Below are positions 1 to 7,341 of a stretch of 16,189 nt of DNA, piece by piece. Below the pieces are notes generated by a model that was given only the letters and a program-made list of their open reading frames with translations, searched no databases and was not told the DNA's origin. Where the stretch lies: positions 1-16,189 of the forward strand of contig JANLSK010000221.1 of NCBI GenBank assembly GCA_031362415.1, given 5' to 3'. The position numbers were made by a program, and so were the translations under genes. This DNA comes from VFJJ01 sp031362415. Its GTDB lineage: Bacteria > Actinomycetota > Acidimicrobiia > IMCC26256 > VFJJ01. Positions within the stretch are counted from its first letter, which is position 1. Each line of letters begins with the position of its first letter.

Positions 1-2
1 GC

Positions 3-1440
3 ATCCCGTCCTCGACGTTGACGCGATTGCTGGGACGGCTCGACCGGACGTCGATGGAACCCAACACCGTGCTCGTGATCGACGAAGCCGGGATGGTCGG
101 CACGCGCGTGCTCGCTCGCGCACTCGACCACGCCGAGCGGGCCGGCGCCAAGGTGGTTCTCGTCGGCGATCCGAAGCAGCTCCCTGAGATCGATGCCGGT
201 GTCCTGCTCGCCGCCCTGGCCGAGCGGACGCCCGGTGCCGAGCTGACCACCAACCGCCGCCAGCGCGAAGGATGGGAGCAGCAAGCCCTGAGGCAGCTTC
301 GCGACGGAGACACCGATCGGGCGTTGGCTGCCTACCACGGCCACGACCGCATCACCGTCGCCGACTCCTACGACCAGGCACTCGAGACCATCGTCGGTCG
401 GTGGGACGCCGCCCGCGCCGAGGGCGAAGACGCCGCGATGCTCGCCTCACGCAATCAGGACGTCGCGAGCCTGAACCGGTGCGCTCGCACCGTCGTCGCT
501 GCGGCCGGTCGACTCGACGGTCCGGAGCTGTCCGTTCGAGGGCTTGCCTACCAGCGCGGTGACGAGGTGATGACCCTCCGCAACGACGCTCGCCTCGGCG
601 TCCGCAACGGCACGCGTGGTGTCGTCGACCACGTCGACCTCGACCAGCGGACGATTACTGTCGCGTTCTCCACCGGCGAGCGGGCGACTCTCCCATCGGA
701 CTACCTCGACGCCGGATACCTCGCCCATGCGTACGCGTCGACGGTGCACAAGGCCCAGGGGATGACATGCGACCGGGCGTTCCTGCTTGCCACCGACGAC
801 GTGTACCAAGAGCTGGGCTACGTCGCGCTCAGCCGGGGTCGGCTCGACAACCACATCGTCACGGTCGGCGAACTCGACCACGACCTCGAAAGCCCGCCAC
901 ACGCACCGCCGGTCGAGCGCGACAGCCTCGACGTCCTCCGGTTCGGGCTGTCGACCAGCCGGGCGCAGCAACTGGCGATCGATTTTGACCGGGCCGCCCA
1001 CTTCTCGTCGATGCCGAGTGCCGACCTGATCCGCGAGCGGAAGCGACTGACCACCATCGTGGATGGGGCGCCCACCGACCGCACTGCGGACCTGCCGGAA
1101 CTGATTGCCGCACGCGACTCGCCGAGCAGCAGCACAGGAAGCTCCAACACGAGCGCAGTCGCGTCCACATGCCAGGACGATCGCGTGGACAGTCGCGTGC
1201 CGAACGCGATCGCGTCATCGATCGCGTTGCCGCCGATGTTGCTCACCACGCGACTGCGGTCACCGAAGCGGAGGACTCGACCACCGAGCGCAGCCGATAC
1301 CTCGTCGAGCACGCGACTGACGTGGCCGACCTCCGTCACATCGACGACGTCATCGCCATGCGCGTCGACGAGACGGTCCTCGAAGCCGAGGAGTGCAGCG
1401 ACCACTACCTCAGGCGCGCCGTCGGCGATCCGCCCGTCGG
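3..1440 (+). pseudogene. MobF/TraA-type conjugative relaxase, helicase half, 5'-truncated and frameshifted
   Basis: This is the C-terminal helicase part of a relaxase-helicase that would nick and unwind element DNA during conjugation. The frame is open from base 3, so the relaxase domain and Walker A motif lie outside the window. Visible motifs are Walker B (VLVIDEAGM, about 72-98), the superfamily I motif VGDPKQLP (about 163-186), STVHKAQG (about 738-762) and YVALSRGR (about 820-843). After about 1100 this frame turns into Ser/Thr-rich nonsense, while the frame one base back continues as charged helical sequence (RLAEQQHRKL, then ERDRVIDRV and ending near YLRRAVGDPP). That indicates a one-base deletion near 1085-1115. 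Homology then stops near 1440, where integrase sequence begins. The family is clear; the exact end and whether the shift is biological are not. Confidence 0.85.
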
Positions 1441-1777
1441 GTCGAGGCGGCGGCAGCCGGCGAGCACGGCGTCATCGTCACTCCCGATGGCCAGCCGCTC
1501 GACGCCGCTCGGTGGGGCTACTACTTCCGTCGGGCACGCAAGCGCGCCGGCCTGAACGACTCGATCACGTTTCACGACCTCCGGCACTTCTTCGCCTCGG
1601 TGCTGATCGCCTCGGGCTGCTCGATAGAGCAGGTTCAGATGGCCCTCGGTCACGACTCGGCCAGTATCACGCTCGACACCTACGCCCACCCTCATCCCCG
1701 GCGACGAAGACCGCGTGCGTGATGCGATCTACCGGCTGGCCGGATCAGGCCTGGGATCGACGGCGTCTCGTCGTTGA
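1441..1777 (+). pseudogene. Tyrosine recombinase (integrase), C-terminal catalytic fragment, frameshifted
   Basis: This fragment matches the catalytic C-terminus of phage or ICE-type tyrosine integrases, which cut and rejoin att sites. It contains the box HDLRHFFAS (Arg and His of the active site), the LGH motif in QMALGHDSASITLDTY, and the nucleophile Tyr in DTYAH. Just after that Tyr, at 1690, one extra C shifts the frame. Skipping it gives LIPGDEDRVRDAIYRL, a normal integrase tail, ending at the TGA at 1775-1777. The N-terminal arm-binding and core-binding domains are missing; upstream sequence is relaxase in a different frame. It is a 5'-deleted, frameshifted relic, probably inactive. Confidence 0.85.
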
Positions 1778-1801
1778 GGCTCGCTCCGACCTCGCGCTCG
1801 A

Positions 1802-3028
1802 TCAGATTGCCAGCTCCACGCGCCTTCGGGTCGAGACTATGAGCACCCCCGCGAGAGTCATTGCGGTCGTCAGAAAGGCAAAGGCGGCCGCGGGCGACAC
1901 GGCGGTCCACAGCACACCGGCCACGGCCGAAGCAGCAAGGTTGCCAACCGACTGAATCGCCGCCAGGAGCCCGAACGCCGATCCGCGCACGTCGGCCGGT
2001 GCGAGGCTCGCAACAGCGGCATGTTCCGCCGTCTCAGCGCATCCGATGCCCAGTCCCGCAAGCACGAAAGCCGGCGCAAGTGCGAGCACACCATCCGGTC
2101 CGACGGCAAACCACGCGTACCCGGCAGCGAAGGCGAGCGCGCCTGCGGCCAGGACGCGGGTTGCCCCATGGCGATCGCTGTGTCGGCCGGCCGGGACGCT
2201 GATCACGGTCGCCGCGAGGTTGTAGGCGACGTAGAGCCCGAGCGCGAGCTGGGTCGCGTGGTCGCTGCTCCGGCCAGGCTTGAACAGATCCGTTGCTCGC
2301 AAGATGAGCAACGTTGCCGCACAGTTCCCGAACTCGAATGCGGTGATGCCGATCATCAACCGTCCGAGGGCACCCTGCAGCACAGGGCGCACTCGCAGGC
2401 GGATCGGCTGATGCTCACGCTTCGACGGCGCTTCGGTGTGCCGGATTGCGTAGATGATCGCGACGGCCGCAAGGAGCCCAGGGAACACCGACAGACCGAT
2501 GGCCCATCGTGTGCCGAATGCCGCCACAAGCCCGATCGCGAGGAGCGGTCCGACAATCGCACCAAGGTTGTCCATCGAACGCTCGAACCCATACGCGCGG
2601 CCGTAGACCTTAGGCGGCACGATGTCGGCCAGAAGTGCGTTTCGAGCAGGCACCCGCAACCCGCGCGCCGTCCACGCGCCCGCCCGCAATAGCCCTATTT
2701 GAAGGGGAGTCGACACCGCCCCGGTCGCAGCGCCGAGAACCGCTGTCGTCGCATACCCGCCCACCGCGATGGATCGCCGACGATGTGGATCGTCGGCCAG
2801 CGCGCCACCTCCGAGACGGGCTACGCCGGCCAGCGCGTCCGACACGCCCTCGATCAGACCGAGCGTCGAGGCCGAACCACCAAGCGTCGACGTGACGAGC
2901 GACGGCAGGAGTGCGGTCGGAATCTCATGGCCTACGTCGGCGAAGAAGCTCGCGGCCCCGATTCCCGCGACGCCCGGACCGAACCAGCGACCCTCATGTT
3001 CGACCTGCTCGCTGACGGGCGTGTTCAC
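1802..3028 (-). CDS. MFS transporter
   Basis: This is a major facilitator superfamily permease in the inner membrane, about 408 residues with roughly twelve hydrophobic segments. The first helix region (SFFADVGHEIPTALLPS) and the loop 2-3 signature GALADDPHRRR, at about residues 76-85, match bacterial MFS drug or metabolite exporters; the substrate cannot be read. I chose the GTG at 3028 because a -10-like TAGAGT (minus strand, 3041-3036) lies exactly 7 bases upstream and only about 17 residues then precede helix 1. Alternatives are an ATG at 3097 (431 residues) or at 3163; the last would overlap the divergent phosphoesterase gene. It is intact although flanked by two integrase relics, and may be cargo of the element. 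Confidence 0.85.
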   Translation of the reverse strand: MNTPVSEQVEHEGRWFGPGVAGIGAASFFADVGHEIPTALLPSLVTSTLGGSASTLGLIEGVSDALAGVARLGGGALADDPHRRRSIAVGGYATTAVLGAATGAVSTPLQIGLLRAGAWTARGLRVPARNALLADIVPPKVYGRAYGFERSMDNLGAIVGPLLAIGLVAAFGTRWAIGLSVFPGLLAAVAIIYAIRHTEAPSKREHQPIRLRVRPVLQGALGRLMIGITAFEFGNCAATLLILRATDLFKPGRSSDHATQLALGLYVAYNLAATVISVPAGRHSDRHGATRVLAAGALAFAAGYAWFAVGPDGVLALAPAFVLAGLGIGCAETAEHAAVASLAPADVRGSAFGLLAAIQSVGNLAASAVAGVLWTAVSPAAAFAFLTTAMTLAGVLIVSTRRRVELAI

Positions 3029-3035
3029 GCCGACG

Positions 3036-3041
3036 ACTCTA
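3036..3041 (-). promoter_or_regulatory. Candidate -10 box for leaderless MFS transcript
   Basis: The minus strand reads TAGAGT, then 7 bases, then the GTG at 3028. The same spacing is seen before vapB and metG. No clear -35 element is visible. The role is inferred from position. Confidence 0.4.
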
Positions 3042-3146
3042 CGCAGCGTCTGGTTCTCGGCCAGTCGATCTGCCAACGGCCCGACCGCAACAGCCATGAG
3101 AAAGAGCTGCCCTGTCTTCAGCGCAGTCAGGCAGAATCGAAAGCAC

Positions 3147-3800
3147 ATGACGACGTGGTTCACAGCTGATCTCCACTTCGGTCACGTCAACATCATCGAC
3201 TACTCGGGCCGGCCGTTCGCCGACACCACGGCGATGAACCAAGCGCTGATCGAGAGATGGAACGCCTCTATCCACCCTGACGACACCGTCTGGGTGCTGG
3301 GTGACGTCGCGCTTGGACGCATCGACGAGACCCTCGCACTCGTCGGAGGGCTGAACGGGCACAAGCTGCTGCTCGCCGGCAACCACGACAGATGCTGGGC
3401 CGGCCACGGTCGACGCGCCGAAGGCTGGACCGAGCGCTACCTTGCCGCCGGCTTCGCCGAGGTGCGTCAGGGACAGACGCGCGTCAATCTCGGCGACCGC
3501 CGAGTCCTCGCGTGCCACTTCCCGTATCGAGGCGACAGCCACGATCACGACCGGTTCGTCGAGCAGCGGCCAGTCGATCAAGGTGCATGGCTGCTCCACG
3601 GCCACGTCCACGAACGGTGGCGCCAGCGCGGCCGAATGATCAACGTCGGAGTCGACGCGTGGGGATGCGGTCCGGTCGACGAAGCCACGCTCTCGGCACT
3701 CATCCAGGACGGCCCGAACGACCTCGCACCGCTGCCGTCGAGTCGGTCGAACGCTGTCCGCAACACCGCTTCTGAAGCTCAATCGGCGTCGACAGTCTGA
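3147..3800 (+). CDS. Calcineurin-like metallophosphoesterase
   Basis: This is a 217-residue soluble protein of the calcineurin-like phosphoesterase superfamily, using a two-metal centre to hydrolyse phosphoester bonds. All the usual motifs are present: D8 and H10 in ADLHFGH, G52-D53 in GDVALG, N79-H80-D81 in GNHD, H124 in CHFP, and GHVH at 152-155. The start MTTWFTADLHFGH is typical for small family members found in phages and bacteria; the substrate is unknown. The ATG at 3147 puts the first motif near the N-terminus, so the longer frame beginning at 2769 is not needed. It is divergent from the MFS gene. The last 30 or so residues look like an unstructured tail. The second integrase relic starts about 50 bases downstream. 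Confidence 0.85.
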   Translation: MTTWFTADLHFGHVNIIDYSGRPFADTTAMNQALIERWNASIHPDDTVWVLGDVALGRIDETLALVGGLNGHKLLLAGNHDRCWAGHGRRAEGWTERYLAAGFAEVRQGQTRVNLGDRRVLACHFPYRGDSHDHDRFVEQRPVDQGAWLLHGHVHERWRQRGRMINVGVDAWGCGPVDEATLSALIQDGPNDLAPLPSSRSNAVRNTASEAQSASTV

Positions 3801-3844
3801 CCGAGCAAGGACCTGAGAAGGACCAAGCGCCGCAACAAGGCCGC

Positions 3845-3984
3845 AAAAAGCCAGCTCAGAGGCTATGCAGCACCCCATGTCTGCAGTTCCGCTCAACGTG
3901 TAGCGCTGATGACCTTCAATGTCATGCCACCTCTGGCCGAGCGAAGAGGATCGAGTTCGCGACGCCATTTGTCGCCTCTCCCGA
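3845..3984 (+). pseudogene. Second tyrosine integrase tail, heavily decayed
   Basis: Two short plus-strand stretches resemble the end of a tyrosine integrase. The first (3850-3900) reads ASSEAMQHPMSAVPLNV, like the LGH...TLNVY region with a few residues lost, and hits a stop where the Tyr codon would be. The second (3928-3981) reads HLWPSEEDRVRDAICRL, matching the HLWP...EDR tail of actinobacterial phage-type integrases. It also matches EDRVRDAIYRL in the integrase fragment at 1706-1738. The DNA of the two copies differs mainly at third codon positions. Indels separate the pieces, so it cannot be functional. Confidence 0.55.
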
Positions 3985-4017
3985 CCCGACGAGGTGCGAA
4001 GCGCGCAAAGCCGAAGC

Positions 4018-4416
4018 TTACGCCTCGAATCGAGGCTCGGCCGCCGCGAGGAGCTGGCGAGCCCATCGGACGCAACTCGTAGCGTCGGCTGCGCTGACGT
4101 CGACGCTCTCGTAGCTCGCCTGGGTCTTGCGATCGAGCGCCCGCTTGAGCGCCGTTGCCAGGCTGGTGTCGACCTGGCGCAGCAGATCGACAGCTGACAG
4201 GTGGTTGCCGTCGCTCGACCGCTCGCCAAGCGCGTGGCACGTGATCGCGTCCCGATCACGGCGTGGGTCGCGCAGGTAGTGACGACGGCGCGTGCGTCGA
4301 GCAGTTCCGCCGCTTCGAGGAACAACTGGCGCGCGTCGACGAGACGCTGGCGCGCCTGCTGTGCATCGCACACGGCCTCCTTCGGTGGCACCCGCAAGCG
4401 TCCTCGACGTTGTCAT
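4018..4416 (-). pseudogene. HEPN-domain protein, frameshifted
   Basis: Read on the minus strand, one frame (to about 4253) gives DAQQARQRLVDARQLFLEAAEL and then VVTTCATHAVI. A second frame carries on with DAITCHALGERSS, DLLRQVD, LDRKTQASYESVDVSAADA and RWARQLLAAAEPRFEA, stopping at TAA (4018-4020). Joined, they match the small actinobacterial HEPN family (about 120 residues, all-helical, ending in a helix with LLAAAE), with one base lost near 4250-4254. HEPN proteins are often RNases or partners in toxin-antitoxin or defence pairs; an intact nucleotidyltransferase partner is not seen here. The start is unclear: TTG at 4397 fits the frame, and the ATG at 4416 would need another shift. Confidence 0.6.
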
Positions 4417-4430
4417 GCCGTTCCGGAGCG

Positions 4431-4491
4431 GGGACGGTCGTGCAATCTGGAGCAGGACGATCATATAAAGAGCAGTGGGACGATCGTGCAA
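4431..4491 (-). promoter_or_regulatory. Candidate promoter with paired 15-bp repeats upstream of the HEPN gene
   Basis: Two nearly identical 15-bp direct repeats (4431-4445 and 4477-4491, 14 of 15 bases the same) flank the only AT-rich patch in the area. On the minus strand the patch contains TATGAT (4465-4460), close to a consensus -10, and TTGCAC (4491-4486) in the upstream repeat could be a weak -35, 20 bases away. The arrangement suits an autoregulated promoter of the HEPN gene. The first 12 bases recur at 5295-5306. Confidence 0.3.
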
Positions 4492-5095
4492 GGACGGCGA
4501 TGATCGTCGCGGCTCGGTCGAGGCGATCCCCGGTGAGGAGGGACCGGGAGCGTCTGCGTCAACCGACCCGCTCGACACACTCGTGCCCGATCCGACCACC
4601 ACGGTGACGGCGCCGCCCGAGACCACCGTCGCCGAACCGACCACGGTGCCCGCGCCTTCGCCCCTGGAAGCCATCCTCGCCGAGGCCGGCCAGAAGACGA
4701 CCCTTTTGCCGGTGACCGGTGCGCCGTCCACCCCGATACCGCTGTCGGTCGTAGCGTTTCCGGCGCTGACTACGGTGAGATCTGATCGCTACGTTGGACG
4801 AGTCCCCGATACCGAGGCCCTTGTTCCTCGCATCGACGCCGGTGAAGGGGGGAACGAGATGGCGTGCGTCATCTTCGAGGCACCGCCTGACCCGGCACCG
4901 CCCGTGAGCGTTGCCAGCATGTGCACCTCGGTCCCCGTTATCGCCGGCTACGGTCCGGTTGCTTCGGGCGCCGAGATCTCTTTTGGGTGTGGCTCCGCTG
5001 GAGGGACTGTCGGGCGGGGTCGATCGTGGGCTGTGACCAGGTGGTTTATGTTTCGTGATGGGCGACAGGCATCGCCTGGAGGTTCGCCTGGCTGA
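4475..5095 (+). pseudogene. Thr/Pro-rich surface-protein-like fragment with LPVTG
   Basis: I do not recognise this gene. The frame is open from before 4475. It has a Thr/Pro/Val-rich linker (DPTTTVTAPPETTVAEPTT, about 4586-4642), then LPVTG at 4706-4720, then a mixed hydrophobic segment and SDR. Further on are AGYGPVASGAEISFGCGS and low-complexity sequence. Linkers like this are common in wall-anchored or secreted actinobacterial proteins, and LPVTG fits the sortase motif LPxTG. However, the following segment has several prolines and the protein continues for over 120 residues, unlike a standard sorting signal. No signal peptide or good start is visible. It is probably a broken piece of a surface protein, or chance. 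Confidence 0.3.
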
Positions 5096-5751
5096 GGAGT
5101 GCCGAGCATTGTGCACTACGACCGTCAAATACCGTGTCCAACTGCACACTGCTCGAAATCGGGCGCCTTTCACCGTCGGGCCTTCCAACACGGACTGGGC
5201 CTGCTCGACCGTGGCCTCAGCGGCCGGTGCGAATGCGACCGCGAGCCCGTCGTCAACCTGATGGCGCGCGTCGTTCGAGCTCGTCGGAAAGCTCGGGACG
5301 GTCGTGAACACGCAAGCGATCGTGGGCCTCGTTCGCTTCGAGCAGGATCGTGTGCTGCTCTGTCGCGGCGTGCTGGTTGAGGGCGTCGGGTGTGCTCGTT
5401 CGCGACGGACCATTCGAGCTCGAGCTTGTCCGCTGTTCGACAGCCCTGCCCCGAGTCGGTGGGTGGGTGGGTGGGTCGGCCGATCGACGTTGGCGCGATC
5501 CCGCGGGATCGCGCGAACGCTCAAACGCTGGGGTTTCCCCCCTGCTCACCTCGACGTGAGGTCGGGTAATCCGGCAGCGAGCCCATCACGCGTCACTCCC
5601 AGAGAGCCGCACCCATCTCGTTTGGTCTGGTTCCGGTGGGGACGATGGCCGTCGTTCTTGTCGATCGCGGCTACTGGGCACGCACCTTGGAAGAGGTCTT
5701 CGTCTTCCCCGTGGGGTTCGACGGCGTTGGCACGATCACGTTCCGCTTCCT
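5096..5751. other. No convincing gene; decayed or intergenic sequence
   Basis: Several open frames cross this stretch on both strands, but none has a recognisable domain, a good start or a steady codon pattern. It holds a (GGGT)4 tract (5461-5476) and a third copy of the 12-base repeat GGGACGGTCGTG (5295-5306). The right end may include lost upstream parts of the RlpA-like gene. Confidence 0.5.
5461..5476 (+). repeat. (GGGT)4 tract, potential G-quadruplex
   Basis: Four GGG runs are separated by single T bases, a perfect match to the G-quadruplex consensus with the shortest loops. The minus strand is correspondingly C-rich. It lies in sequence with no convincing gene. Confidence 0.8.
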
Positions 5752-5817
5752 CGACGGCTCCGGAACGCCATCGGAGAGGAGTCTCTACAGGACGAGGCGG
5801 CTGCACAGGCCACCGCG

Positions 5818-6070
5818 ATGGCCGTCGGCGCCGACGCTGGTAAGGCCACGTGCTACGAGAACCCGGTCTCCGGGGATTGCGCGCACAAGACGTTGCCCAA
5901 GGGCTCCATGGTCACGATCACCAACGACGCCAACGGGAAGTCCGTCACCTGCGCGGTGAACGATCGAGGACCCTACGGCAGAGGCCGGGGTCATCGACTT
6001 GCATCCCGACCAGTTCTCGGTAATCGGCGATCTTGACGAGGGCATCATCGACGTCACCATCTCCTGGTGA
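5818..6070 (+). pseudogene. RlpA-like double-psi beta-barrel protein, frameshifted
   Basis: The sequence encodes a C-terminal RlpA-like double-psi beta-barrel domain, a fold of secreted cell-wall-associated proteins in actinobacteria. The first part reads GKATCYENP, SGDCAHKTLPKGSMVTI, then CAVNDRGPY. At 5977 one extra G breaks the frame; the next frame continues as AEAGVIDLHPDQFSVI and ends EGIIDVTISW plus TGA (6068-6070), exactly how such domains end. Two Cys (in ATCYEN and SGDCAH) and the DRGPY motif are typical. The frame is open upstream of the ATG at 5818, but no signal peptide is visible, so the N-terminal part seems lost or out of frame. Confidence 0.75.
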
Positions 6071-6119
6071 CGCCGAACCTCGAGCACACCGTCGCCCTGC
6101 GCCCCAGCGTCGTCGACTG

Positions 6120-6626
6120 TCAGCGCTGGTCGTCGAGCGGCTCGCCCTCGGCGATCAACGCCGCGACCCGGTGGACCTCCCGGCGGGCGTTCCGGTAGCC
6201 GACCACGTTCCATTCATGGGCCCGCCCGTCCGCCCTGGCGTCCACGATCCACGGGCGACGGAGCAGCACGCGCGAAGCAATGCCGCCGGCCGAGACCACC
6301 ACCAGGAACAGCACGTCGAGCACCAGGATCGCCAATGGCACCAAGGTGAACCACAGCACCACCGCCACCACGGCGCAGAGGGCCAGCGCGACCAATCCCG
6401 GAGCATCAGCAAGCTCACCGAGGTGAAGCCAGTTGGCCCGGCTGCCGTTGCCGTCTCCGCGCTCGCCTCGGGACCGGGCCCGGGATCGTTCGCGCGGTGC
6501 TGGCTTGACCCGTTCGGGCCGGCGCGGTCGGCGGGGGAGCCAGCGGATGCCGACCGTCCAGCTCCGGCCTCGGGGGTCAATCACCTGCACGTCGACAGTC
6601 TCGCTCGATGGTCCGCCGGTTCGCAC
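6120..6626 (-). CDS. Small two-helix membrane protein of unknown function
   Basis: I do not recognise a named family. From the GTG at 6626 the protein has 168 residues. An N-terminal part (DVQVIDPRGRSWTVGIRWLP) is followed by a very Arg-rich stretch (about residues 31-63), two hydrophobic helices (about 77-94 and 96-116), and a charged C-terminus containing WIVDARADG and EWNVVGYRNARREVHR. The GTG at 6626 places the VIDPRGRSW motif near the start, 22 bases after the vapC stop; a GTG at 6677 would overlap vapC. It is probably the third gene of the vapBC transcript, though a functional link is not shown. Confidence 0.7.
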   Translation of the reverse strand: MRTGGPSSETVDVQVIDPRGRSWTVGIRWLPRRPRRPERVKPAPRERSRARSRGERGDGNGSRANWLHLGELADAPGLVALALCAVVAVVLWFTLVPLAILVLDVLFLVVVSAGGIASRVLLRRPWIVDARADGRAHEWNVVGYRNARREVHRVAALIAEGEPLDDQR

Positions 6627-6648
6627 CAAGCTCGTGCGAACGGACCCG

Positions 6649-6996
6649 CTACCGGAGCGCGCGGATCCGCATGCCACGTACGGAGGCGGAATCGCTCCGG
6701 TTGCGGGTGGCCAGGCCCAGGCCGTGCTCCAACGCGGTCGCGGCGATCAACGCATCGGGCAGCCTGATACCGGCCTCTCGCCGGATCCGTCCGGCACGCT
6801 CGGCGATCGCTCGATCGACGGGGATCTCGCGGAACGGGGCCAGCAGGCGGGTCACGGCATCGGTGGCGGTCGTTCCCGCGAACAGCTCGGCCCGGGTCAC
6901 CACGGAGTAGTGAAGTCGATGCTTTCCCGGCTCGAGCTGATGAGCCCCACGGAGGTGATCGACGAAGATGTCGGTGTCGACGAGAACGTCAGCCAC
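6649..6996 (-). CDS. vapC: VapC-type PIN-domain toxin
   Basis: This is a 115-residue PIN-domain ribonuclease, the toxin of a type II toxin-antitoxin pair. VapC toxins cut specific RNAs using Mg2+ held by acidic residues. The visible ligands are D7 (VLVDTDIF), E37 (TRAELFAG) and D81 (LPDALIAAT), with N99 or D102 near LATRNRSD as the fourth position. The start is GTG at 6996, overlapping the last bases of vapB (GTGGCTGA), which implies coupled translation. A longer frame reaching 7116 would overlap vapB heavily and lacks support. The motifs look complete, so the toxin is likely active. Its target RNA cannot be told from sequence. Confidence 0.9.
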   Translation of the reverse strand: MADVLVDTDIFVDHLRGAHQLEPGKHRLHYSVVTRAELFAGTTATDAVTRLLAPFREIPVDRAIAERAGRIRREAGIRLPDALIAATALEHGLGLATRNRSDSASVRGMRIRALR

Positions 6997-7210
6997 GGTC
7001 CCACTCGCTCCGATCGGGGACGTCGATGTTGGGCAGGGCGCCGAACGTGGCCGAAAGGGCACTGGTCGCGTCGGGCCTTTCGGTCTCGAAGTACCGATCG
7101 AGCGCCTGGCGAACAACCTCGGCCAGGGTCAGCCCGTTGGCGGTCGTCAGCTCGTCGATCCGTCGCCGCTGCTCGCTCGTCAGGTAGATCTGCGTCCTGG
7201 TCGCCGACAT
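6989..7210 (-). CDS. vapB: VapB-type ribbon-helix-helix antitoxin
   Basis: This is a 73-residue antitoxin. The N-terminal half (ATRTQIYLTSEQRRRIDEL, then TLAEVVRQALDRYF) is a ribbon-helix-helix DNA-binding domain: a short beta strand and two helices that dimerise and bind operators. The C-terminal tail (ATFGALPNIDVPDRSEWDRG) is the usual toxin-wrapping segment with a Trp near the end. I chose the ATG at 7210; the upstream ATG at 7234 adds only an odd MVCCILCC run. A -10-like TATCCT lies 7 bases before 7210, suggesting a leaderless mRNA. VapB-VapC complexes usually repress their own promoter, and a direct repeat sits right at the start. Confidence 0.9.
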   Translation of the reverse strand: MSATRTQIYLTSEQRRRIDELTTANGLTLAEVVRQALDRYFETERPDATSALSATFGALPNIDVPDRSEWDRG

Positions 7211-7230
7211 ACAGCAGAGGATACAGCAGA
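7209..7230 (-). promoter_or_regulatory. vapBC promoter with 10-bp direct repeat, probable operator
   Basis: The plus strand reads ATACAGCAGA at 7209-7218 and again at 7221-7230, a period of 12 bases. The minus-strand -10-like box TATCCT (7223-7218) lies between and partly within the copies, and the vapB ATG overlaps the first. Such spacing suits two ribbon-helix-helix dimers on one face of the DNA. Binding is inferred. Confidence 0.55.
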
Positions 7231-7282
7231 CCACGCAGGATGCCTACCGCGATCCATCCAAACCGGCGCCGGGCGCCCGACC

Positions 7283-7307
7283 CCAGACGCCCGTCGCCAG
7301 ACGCCCG
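7283..7307. repeat. CCAGACGCCCG direct repeat in the vapB-msrB gap
   Basis: The 11-bp CCAGACGCCCG occurs at 7283-7293 and 7297-7307, inside the 131-base gap between the divergent vapB and msrB genes. The core GCGCCCGA also recurs on both sides (about 7273-7280 and 7318-7325). It could bind a regulator of msrB or be simple GC-rich repetition. Confidence 0.45.
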
Positions 7308-7341
7308 ACACCCCCGGCGCCCGAGGTGCCAGACTGGGCGC

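Noticed and set aside
18..20. TTG as a start for the relaxase frame
   Set aside because: The frame is open to base 3 and the Walker A part of the family must lie upstream, so the gene simply enters from outside the window.
3850..3984. tRNA gene as the integration target next to the integrase tails
   Set aside because: No tRNA-like arms or TTCGA loop with matching stem could be found here or near 1780.
5253..5549. Minus-strand frame with a charged helical stretch (NEAHDRLRVHDRPELSDELERR)
   Set aside because: No family match, no start signal, and it would need other frames to make a sensible protein.
5636..5810. Possible G5-like segment (GVGTITFRFLDGSGTPSER) upstream of the RlpA-like domain
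   Set aside because: The resemblance is only a few residues and the frame differs from the barrel domain.
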